Shown here one piece after another: positions 17,771-25,400 of a DNA stretch of 61,990 bases. A program made the position numbers and the translations under genes. The stretch's first letter is position 1. Each line of letters starts with the position of its first letter. Source of the stretch: CALISC01 sp963542545 (GTDB lineage: Bacteria > Bacillota_I > Bacilli_A > Acholeplasmatales > Acholeplasmataceae); contig CAUTWO010000004.1 of assembly GCA_963542545.1 (NCBI GenBank), forward strand, positions 1 to 61,990. Reading direction: 5' to 3'. The notes under the pieces are model-generated. The model saw only the letters and a list, made by a program, of their open reading frames with translations. It ran no database searches and was not told the DNA's origin.

Positions 17771-18361
17771 TCATTTACAAGGATAGTGTGTTTGATTTGA
17801 GCTATTGTAGTGTTCTAAGTATTCTTTAAAAGTATTTGGACCGATTTTTCTTTTATTTTTTAGCATCATTTGCCAAATCACTTCGCCTTCGCATTCATTT
17901 ATTAGTTCTTCCTTTAGGGCAAAAACTAAAATGTCACCCGTAGTAACAAACTCTAAATTATATTTTTTAATATATTGACATGTATCCTTTAAATTATTGC
18001 TAGATAAAACACCATTAAAGGTTTTTGCAAGCGCTATGCATATTGCTTCTCCACTACCTATTGACTTACCTTCTTTACCGCAGATTAGTTCTTTGTATAA
18101 TCTTTCTTCATTTGAGTTTATTACAGCATCATAAATCTCAGCATTTGAATTTTTAATAAAATCATCTAGTTTTGGTTTTAGTATTTTTCTGATAGCAGGC
18201 TTATCAATTTCTGCATATACCTGTCTAGGAATAACTATTCTGCCTTTAAACAATTTTTCAATAATTTCTTCTTTTCCGACTAATAAAAAACTGGCTAAAC
18301 AATCTGTATCAAAATATATTTGTTTAGCCGAGTTCAGGTATTTGTTTTTCATCAATTCCAT
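17771..18361 (-). CDS. PIN-like domain protein, third gene of an XRE/ImmA operon
   Basis: 196 residues with a PIN-type nuclease layout: YFDTDCL near the N-terminus supplies the first acidic residues, AEIDK the next, and GSGEAICIA and SSNNLKD the C-terminal ones. It is probably a metal-dependent RNase acting as the effector or toxin of the operon. Its start lies 38 bases inside the ImmA-like gene, indicating coupled translation, and it ends in TGA, rare in this window. The nuclease role is inferred from motif spacing only. Confidence 0.6.
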   Translation of the reverse strand: MELMKNKYLNSAKQIYFDTDCLASFLLVGKEEIIEKLFKGRIVIPRQVYAEIDKPAIRKILKPKLDDFIKNSNAEIYDAVINSNEERLYKELICGKEGKSIGSGEAICIALAKTFNGVLSSNNLKDTCQYIKKYNLEFVTTGDILVFALKEELINECEGEVIWQMMLKNKRKIGPNTFKEYLEHYNSSNQTHYPCK

Positions 18362-19079
18362 ATACTAAATCTGCTCTAAGCGCATCCAACAATAATTCAT
18401 CACATTTATTTTGAGAAATTTTTTCTTTATCAAGTAATTTATTTGCTAAACTAATGTAGTGTCCAAACACTGTTGTTTTCTTTTCTTCATTTGGAAAATA
18501 AAGTGCTGTGTCATAACCTAATTTTTTTGCTTCTTTGCTAACAACGATATCTTTCATTTCTTTTAATTCATTTTCATCTATGAAATTTTCACCTTTTAAT
18601 CTATACAGCATAGCCTTGTGGCTTACTCCAAAATACTGTTCTAATTTGATTACATCTACAATTGTTATTTTCATGGTTTTATTTTCATTTTGAATTTTTT
18701 TTACATTCTCTTTCAAAGAAATTTGTGGGATTAAAAAATACGAGGCAAATACTTCTGCTTTATTTTCTTCTAAGTTGTTACTATTAACATTTGTAGTACT
18801 AACTGTGATCTTATTAGGCTCTCCATAATATAGGTGATAAAGTTCGTGTGCTAACGAAAAATTTTGTCTACCTATAGACATGTCTGAGTTTAAAGCAATT
18901 AAGTTAGATTTTTTTCCCTTAAAACACACACCACTAATATTTTTCCCGAGTGGATAAAATACTAATGTTAAATTTTCTATAACTTGAACAAGTTTAAAAG
19001 TATCAATAGGGCTGTAGTTGTCTAGACCAAGTTTTTTTCTAAGCTCTTCTGCTTTATCCCTTAATTCTTGCCTATTCAT
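18324..19079 (-). CDS. ImmA/IrrE family metallopeptidase
   Basis: Zinc metallopeptidase, 251 residues from the chosen start. The motif HELYH (residues 78-82) is the HExxH active site within SLAHELYHLYYGE. In the ImmA/IrrE family such proteases cleave a partner XRE repressor. The start at 19079 overlaps the XRE stop (ATGAATAG), so the two are translationally coupled; an in-frame ATG 33 bases upstream is less likely. The context XRE-protease-PIN suggests that cleavage of the repressor switches on the operon. Confidence 0.85.
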   Translation of the reverse strand: MNRQELRDKAEELRKKLGLDNYSPIDTFKLVQVIENLTLVFYPLGKNISGVCFKGKKSNLIALNSDMSIGRQNFSLAHELYHLYYGEPNKITVSTTNVNSNNLEENKAEVFASYFLIPQISLKENVKKIQNENKTMKITIVDVIKLEQYFGVSHKAMLYRLKGENFIDENELKEMKDIVVSKEAKKLGYDTALYFPNEEKKTTVFGHYISLANKLLDKEKISQNKCDELLLDALRADLVYGIDEKQIPELG

Positions 19080-19416
19080 GTAGATTCTCTGTGTCAATTT
19101 CATCCATTTCAAACTGATTAATTGCTATTTTGTTGATTACTGAAAGGGATTCTAAATCGTTTGAGTTAGTTTCTTTTGCTCTAAAAGATATAGTTAAATT
19201 TGGTTTAAAATCATTATTATTCAACACATCTTTTAATGAGCAACAAAACAAAGTTGATATCTTTTCTAAAAGATATAAACTGATATTTCTTTCGCCTTTT
19301 TCAATTTTTGCAATCATACTTTGGTCTAAAGAAAGAAACTGTGCAACATCGGATTGAGTTAAACCGGAGTTTACTCTTAGTTCTTTAATTTTTTTACCAA
19401 TTTTTACTAAATCCAT
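19072..19416 (-). CDS. XRE family transcriptional regulator
   Basis: 114 residues with an N-terminal lambda-repressor-type helix-turn-helix (LTQSDVAQFLSLDQSMIAKIEKG at about residues 19-41) and a longer tail that may be the cleavage or interaction region for the ImmA-like protease. A strong GGAAGGAA ribosome site precedes the start. A 13-bp inverted repeat just upstream is the likely operator, so autoregulation is expected. The operon lies directly beside the trailer end of the CRISPR array. Confidence 0.85.
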   Translation of the reverse strand: MDLVKIGKKIKELRVNSGLTQSDVAQFLSLDQSMIAKIEKGERNISLYLLEKISTLFCCSLKDVLNNNDFKPNLTISFRAKETNSNDLESLSVINKIAINQFEMDEIDTENLHE

Positions 19417-19451
19417 TTTTATCTATTTCCTTCCGAATTAAGTATAACATC

Positions 19452-19496
19452 GTTTGTCATAAAATTAAAATTATTTAATTGCTTTTTATGACAAAC
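19452..19496. promoter_or_regulatory. Inverted-repeat operator of the XRE-ImmA-PIN operon
   Basis: Perfect 13-bp arms GTTTGTCATAAAA (19452-19464) and TTTTATGACAAAC (19484-19496) separated by 19 bases. The left arm lies within the minus-strand promoter, whose TATACT -10 box is at about 19441-19446, so a bound repressor would block polymerase. Confidence 0.65.
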
Positions 19497-19532
19497 ATAA
19501 AAAAAATAAAAACTGCACTAATAATACTGTAT

Positions 19533-20550
19533 GTTTTAGGGTAATTACGCATCTTCCAAACCCATGCGTAAAGCCGCCTTTAGAGTTCGTTGTTTTAGAG
19601 GGGGCGGAAATTGCACATCTCTCAAACAGGCAAACTAGACGCTATTAACCATTCGCTGTTTTAGAGGGGGCGGAAATTGCACATCTCTCAAACATTCTCC
19701 TTTCGGCAACAGCAAATAGTCACGTTTTAGAGGGGGCGGAAATTGCACATCTCTCAAACAAGAAAAGGTTTTTAAACTTTTTTTCAATGGTTTTAGAGGG
19801 GGCGGAAATTGCACATCTCTCAAACTCACGCTTGAGAGAATAACAACAGAAGTCAGGTTTTAGAGGGGGCGGAAATTGCACATCTCTCAAACAAAACTGT
19901 TCAACTCTCTATAATCAACAACGTTTTAGAGGGGGCGGAAATTGCACATCTCTCAAACCCAAAAAAACAAAAAACCGGATTAACTCTGTTTTAGAGGGGG
20001 CGGAAATTGCACATCTCTCAAACTGTCTTCAAAAATATGCAGATATTCTTTTAGTTTTAGAGGGGGCGGAAATTGCACATCTCTCAAACAAAACTGTTCA
20101 ACTCTCTATAATCAACAACGTTTTAGAGGGGGCGGAAATTGCACATCTCTCAAACCCAAAAAAACAAAAAACCGGATTAACTCTGTTTTAGAGGGGGCGG
20201 AAATTGCACATCTCTCAAACTGTCTTCAAAAATATGCAGATATTCTTTTAGTTTTAGAGGGGGCGGAAATTGCACATCTCTCAAACTTAAACAAGTAATT
20301 GGTGGGAAATGCGCTTGTTTTAGAGGGGGCGGAAATTGCACATCTCTCAAACAAAAAACAAAAATCAAGCGCTACTCGATCTGTTTTAGAGGGGGCGGAA
20401 ATTGCACATCTCTCAAACCAGGTTTTGACATTGCTAAAAAAAATCTTAGTTTTAGAGGGGGCGGAAATTGCACATCTCTCAAACAGTTGTTGCGGCATTG
20501 TAGGATAATATTCCGTTTTAGAGGGGGCGGAAATTGCACATCTCTCAAAC
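19533..20550 (-). CRISPR. Type II-A CRISPR array, 16 repeats and 15 spacers
   Basis: Fifteen identical 36-bp repeats start at 19592, 19658, 19724, 19790, 19857, 19923, 19988, 20054, 20120, 20185, 20251, 20317, 20383, 20449 and 20515. Spacers are 29-31 bp. A sixteenth, degenerate repeat of 29 bp at 19533-19561 lacks about seven central bases and marks the trailer end. Read in the crRNA sense (minus strand) the repeat begins GTTTGAGAGATGTGCAATTT and ends CTCTAAAAC; this sense is fixed by pairing with the tracrRNA at 27.0 kb. The leader side faces csn2. Three adjacent spacers occur twice, at 19893-20053 and 20090-20250. Confidence 0.98.
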
Positions 20551-20566
20551 CTGTGTGTAACATCCT

Positions 20567-20603
20567 AAAAGCACAAATTGAGTGCTTTTCTACATAAATT
20601 ATA
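20567..20603 (-). promoter_or_regulatory. CRISPR leader: hairpin and -10 box
   Basis: The 73-base gap between csn2 and the first repeat holds a minus-strand TATAAT (20598-20603) and, just downstream of it, an 8-bp hairpin AAAAGCAC/GTGCTTTT (20567-20589). The box could drive pre-crRNA transcription. The hairpin may end the cas operon message or shape the leader; it lacks a long T run on the minus strand. Confidence 0.45.
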
Positions 20604-20623
20604 CAGCATTGATGTAAAATAAT

Positions 20624-21295
20624 CTACTCTAAAACATCACCATTGAAATATTTAATAACCTTGATGTTTTCACTTAAAAACTTAGGTTTGTCTTTCTCTA
20701 ATGACACTAAAGTAATTTCACTTTCTTCACAAATATTTTTGATTTGTGTAATTTCGTTTTCTGAAAAATACGCAAATAAAAAACTCACAAAAAGCAGTTT
20801 TACTTTTTTTACCTCTAAGATAGTCTCTAAAAAATTTATGAATCTATCAAAAAGAGTGTCTTCTTTTTCTTTAAATTGCACTTTCATTAGTTTCAAAATA
20901 TCTGTATTTTCTAGGTCTTCAAAATAATCAAAATCAATTAATGTAGAAGTTTTAAGTTCGTTTAACCAACTCAAAATAGTTTCCTTTACCTTATTAAAGT
21001 TAAACATAGTTTCTGAGTTTGAGTTTTCTTTAAGAATTTTTTTATGCAGCCATGTAATTAGTTTCTTTTGGTTTAAGGTAAGTGAAAACAAATCAGTTTG
21101 TAGGTCAATTTCTGAATCTAATTTCAGTTTTTTATCACTATCAAAAAATGTTAAGGCTTCAGTTTCTTCTTCGATTTCTTTTTTAAAAAATGAAACAAAA
21201 CTAAAAAGTTCGTTGACCTGCGGGATAAAAAGTACATTTAAAGCATTGTTTTGAAAGTTTATGAATTTATCGCACCCAACGATTTTTAAAATCAT
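20624..21295 (-). CDS. csn2: CRISPR-associated protein Csn2
   Basis: 223-residue protein in the Csn2 position, the hallmark gene of subtype II-A. Csn2 forms a tetrameric ring that slides on DNA ends and assists spacer acquisition with Cas1-Cas2. The sequence is lysine- and glutamate-rich and divergent, with the family's N-terminal strand region and C-terminal ITLVSLEKDK-type end. Its start overlaps the cas2 stop as ATGA. Confidence 0.85.
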   Translation of the reverse strand: MILKIVGCDKFINFQNNALNVLFIPQVNELFSFVSFFKKEIEEETEALTFFDSDKKLKLDSEIDLQTDLFSLTLNQKKLITWLHKKILKENSNSETMFNFNKVKETILSWLNELKTSTLIDFDYFEDLENTDILKLMKVQFKEKEDTLFDRFINFLETILEVKKVKLLFVSFLFAYFSENEITQIKNICEESEITLVSLEKDKPKFLSENIKVIKYFNGDVLE

Positions 21296-21597
21296 ATTTC
21301 TGTATACCTCTCAAATGTGTTGATGACATTATTTTTAGGTTCACCTAAAAAATATTCAATGTTATTAAATTGTTTTTCAGTAAGTTCGGCTACCTGAACA
21401 GTGCCGGCAGGCGGTAAATTTTTCCTGATTTCTGCTTTGATTGCTTTGGCGTTAGCAGGGTTTAGTGCAAGTTTTGAGTATACGGATTCCGTCATCATGA
21501 TAAAACCTGAATTTACTAAAAACTTATGCCATTTTGAGTAATTCCTAAGGTCGGTTTTGGTAGTTGAATTTACATCAAACATTACAATTATTCGCAT
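21292..21597 (-). CDS. cas2: CRISPR-associated endonuclease Cas2
   Basis: Small ferredoxin-fold partner of Cas1 in spacer integration. The N-terminus MRIIVMFDV carries the conserved aspartate after the first strand, and FIMMTESVYSKLA is the typical II-A motif. 101 residues from this start; an in-frame ATG 15 bases upstream is possible. It overlaps cas1 upstream and csn2 downstream and ends with TGA. Confidence 0.93.
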   Translation of the reverse strand: MRIIVMFDVNSTTKTDLRNYSKWHKFLVNSGFIMMTESVYSKLALNPANAKAIKAEIRKNLPPAGTVQVAELTEKQFNNIEYFLGEPKNNVINTFERYTEI

Positions 21598-22486
21598 CGC
21601 TCTGATTTGCATCTAAATAGGTATTCCTTTCTAAAAGCTCAATTTTTGGAAAAACCACTTTATCTGTTTTCAAAATATTTAAAAGCTGGGTGGTATAGAC
21701 AGAAATAGCGTTGTCTAAATATCTTTCTTCGTCATTTAACTTAATCCGCTTAGAAAGCAGTTTCCGAATTTCTTTTTTAGGAAACTCAGAATCTGCAAAA
21801 AGCATTGTTAAAACATCTACAACCGGACGAAAAGGCTCCATAAAATCTGAAGATAAGTTAAAACTATTAAAAGGACCTTTGTGAAAAATTCCAAGTTGGG
21901 TAATATAACCGTGAGACACCAACTCACGGTTAAAGCAACTTAAAATCATTGAGTACCCATAATTTAAAAGAACATTGCAAATTGACTCTTGTTCGCGAGA
22001 AAAAGATTTACCAAAAAGTGTAGAAAAATACTCCTTGGCCGCAATTGCTTCGCGATTTGTGTCATCAAAACCCTTAATTTCCTCTGCATATTGTTTTAGT
22101 TTAGTGTGTTCACTAAAGCCAAACATTTTCAAAACTTCGGCTTGTAAACTAATTTTACTTTTCACAATTTCTTGCCATAGCATTTTCTTTGTCTCTTCTG
22201 CCCAGCTAAGTTGGGTATTTAAGGAAGTTAACTGTGAGTGAAAATTATTTAGGCCTAAAACTGTGCCAGCAGGATTGTGCTTTTCATCACAAATTATCAC
22301 AGATACGTTTTGTTTAATTAACTCTAAAAGAAGTGGGGAAGTTATAGAAGTTCTATTACTTTCTAAAATTAAACAAGAAAGCTCAGAAATCAAGGCTTTT
22401 GTTTCTTTTTCACCATCATAAATCAAAAGATATCCGTGCAACAGTGAAAGTTTTGAAGTTCTTTTAATAACCAGGGTTCTAAACAT
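21575..22486 (-). CDS. cas1: CRISPR-associated endonuclease Cas1
   Basis: Integrase that inserts new spacers at the leader-repeat junction, 303 residues. The metal-site regions are recognisable: CNVLLNYGYSMI in the helical domain, followed by GIFHKGPFNSFNLSSDFMEPFRP, the conserved histidine and acidic cluster. It starts two bases after the cas9 stop and overlaps cas2. Size and sequence match subtype II-A. Confidence 0.95.
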   Translation of the reverse strand: MFRTLVIKRTSKLSLLHGYLLIYDGEKETKALISELSCLILESNRTSITSPLLLELIKQNVSVIICDEKHNPAGTVLGLNNFHSQLTSLNTQLSWAEETKKMLWQEIVKSKISLQAEVLKMFGFSEHTKLKQYAEEIKGFDDTNREAIAAKEYFSTLFGKSFSREQESICNVLLNYGYSMILSCFNRELVSHGYITQLGIFHKGPFNSFNLSSDFMEPFRPVVDVLTMLFADSEFPKKEIRKLLSKRIKLNDEERYLDNAISVYTTQLLNILKTDKVVFPKIELLERNTYLDANQSDANNCNV

Positions 22487-22488
22487 TT

Positions 22489-25400
22489 TTATTTAAAATT
22501 ATATTTTTTAGTTTTAAAACCTGTTACTGATTCTTTAATGATAGAAAAGCAATATTTTATTTCAACATTTTTTACAAAATCAATTATATTTGTTCTACTT
22601 TCATCTTTATTCTTTTTCTTTTCAATATCACGTCCCAAGTCAAGAATCTTTCCTTGATTTGAAACATGACTTTTTAATAATACTCTTATAATCGCTATGA
22701 GTAATTCAACTTGTTTAAAAAAATCAAGTTCACTAAATTTAGATAAATAAGCATATGAATCAAAATTATCATCAATTAAGAATCTTTTTTGAACTGTACT
22801 AGAAACTTTGTTATTTTCAAATAGTTTTTGTGCTGTTGTGTATATTTCTTCCATTAGTTTTAAGTTATTCTCTTTTGACAATATTATGGCTTTTTTAGAA
22901 TTATTTTTTGGTAAATAACTATACTTTTTAAAAATGTCTACTAGCGAAGAATTTTCACCTTTCTTAATTTTTTCAGCATTTTTATCTTTTTCAATAAAAA
23001 TATTTTCAAATTGTTTGTCAAGCCATCGGTAGTATAAATAATTTTCTTTTTGTTTTATTGTAAAATTGCATGTGTTGTGATAAATGCAGCTTTCACCAGT
23101 TTTTCCAGCAAGTCTAACCTTTACACCATCTACTTCGCAAAGTGTACCTACTGGGATAATAGGTTTTTTAGCAATTTTTGAAGAAATAGACGCAATTGCG
23201 TTTTCAGTTGTGAAACGTTCTGAAATATACTTTTTAAACTTTTCTGAGTTAAAAACTTTGCCTTCTTGATTTATTTTTTCATCATAAAATTGAGAGCAAT
23301 GATAAATCGGCACAGGAACTATTTTTAAACCAGATTCTTCTTTGCCTTTTTTATCCTTTGTTTTAAGTTCAACTATGGTAAAAAAAGCAGTAGCTGGTTT
23401 ATTGTAATGAGCAACTTTTTCTTTAAATATACGTTTTACTGGAACACTACCTTCGTTTTTACCGTAAATTGTTTCATCCCAAAAAGCGCCGCTACTTTTG
23501 ATTTTAGTCATTTTAGTCATCAACTGATCATCTGAGTTAAAAATATTTTCAAAATATTCAAGGAACTTGATTTCTTTGCCATTAACATTTAAAGTTTTTT
23601 TAGGTATTGCTCTCTCTAAAACGGTAGGTGCTTTTTTGTCTTTAAACTCAAAGTTTCCGTCATTGTAATATTTATGTCTTGACTTAAAAATTTTGGCAAG
23701 CACATCATTTAAATAAGCGTCGTGTGCGTGGTGGAATTTATTTAAGTTTCTAAACTTCAAGAAATCAAAAGTTTTCCTAAACTCGTCTACATAACTTGAT
23801 TTTGAGTAAACTGGCTCAAATTCTTTGTTGTCTTTGAATTTATAGTCTTTTAGAAAAACAATAAGTTCTTTGTTAACCCAATCTAAAACATTTTTTTGTC
23901 TGTTTTCAAACTCAGTAATTTCATCTTGTTTAAGTTCAGTTGTTCTAGTTAAGCGAGTATATTTTTCTTGAGTGATTAGTTTGTGTTCTTTTAAATAATT
24001 CCAATGCTCAGTCATTCTTGCCTGCACATCAAGGGTAAGCGGATATTTATCTAATTTTTTGCGGTTTTCGTCTTTAGAAGTTAGTACCTTGTTGTTGTGA
24101 ATAGACTCGTCTGTAATTTTTGCCTGCGGATAAATGTGGTCAATGTCATAATCTTCTAAGTTTCTGATATCAATTGCTTTACCTGTATACATGTCTTTGC
24201 CAAGTTGTGAAAAGTAAAGATATAGTTTATCACTCTTTAAATCAGGGTCTTTGTCTTGACTTTCAAGTTCGCCGATAAGTTTTTCTCTAAGCGCATAGTC
24301 CCTTAAACTATTGATTTGTTTCTTAATTTGTTCGCTTCTGGAAGTAGTGCGTTTATTTTTATCTTTAAGGTCATTAGTGCGAGTAAATTCAAGAGTGACA
24401 TGGGAAGGTAATTGACCGCCCATGATTTGAATAATTTCGTCAATTAGTTTATTGGCCTGAATTATTGGTCTTCTTGAAAGCGGCGGAACGAAGCGTTCTG
24501 CCAGATATTGATTTAAGTAATTCGGATCATTTAAGTCAAGTTCTTGCTTAGTATTTTCGGCAGCAATTGTTTCAAGGTTAACAGATTCATCGCCAATAAC
24601 TACGTAAATTAGTTCTTGTAAATTTAAATTAGACTCGCGTAAATGAGAAATCACAGGTTGCCAAAGACCTTCGTTGTTTGCAAGCAAAATTTCTGCTAAG
24701 AACTTGCGAGAAAGTTTACCTGCTTTATTTGATTTAACTTGCATAAGTTTGTTTAAAGTATCTACATCGATATTAGAATTGACAAAGTTTTCTTTAGTAA
24801 GCTCTGGCGTTAATTTAACATCTTTATTGATTTCAATTTCTTTAAACTCAGGTATATTGTAAGCATTTGCCAGTTCTTTAATGATTTCTAATTTTGCTTC
24901 GATGTTATTTTTGTCAGCGTAGCTGAAGTTATTGATTATTTCGTCAAAAAAAGCCACTTTCTTTGAATCTAAATAATTAGCAGGTATTTCGTTATCCAAA
25001 CCAAATATTGACCTAAATTTTCTTTGAGCAGATAAAGAAAGTGGTAGAGTTGGTTTATCTGCGTTTAAATCCATACCTTTAGTAACTTTCTTTTCAAGTA
25101 GTTTTTCAATTGTTTTTAAAGTTAATTGATTTACGTTGTTTTCCAGCAAATATTGATAAAGTTTTACTTTATCTGCTTGGCTAATCGGAGTAAGTGCTTC
25201 GCCAAAACGGAGTTTGTTTACGGTGTTGAAAAAAATGTAGTCTTGATACAGTATGGTTTCTTGCTGCATAGTTTTTTCGCCAACTAAATAACTACAAGTT
25301 CTTTGCATTCTAGAAATAAACTCTTTATTTGTCTTAATTTTGTCAACAACTTTGTCTAAGTTAAATGGAGTTATTTTTTCGTTTTCAAATCCTGGTTTTT

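Noticed and set aside
19635..20563. Open frames on both strands spelling repeated LRDVQFPPPLK or ERCAISAPSK
   Set aside because: They are translations of the CRISPR repeat and change with every spacer; not genes.
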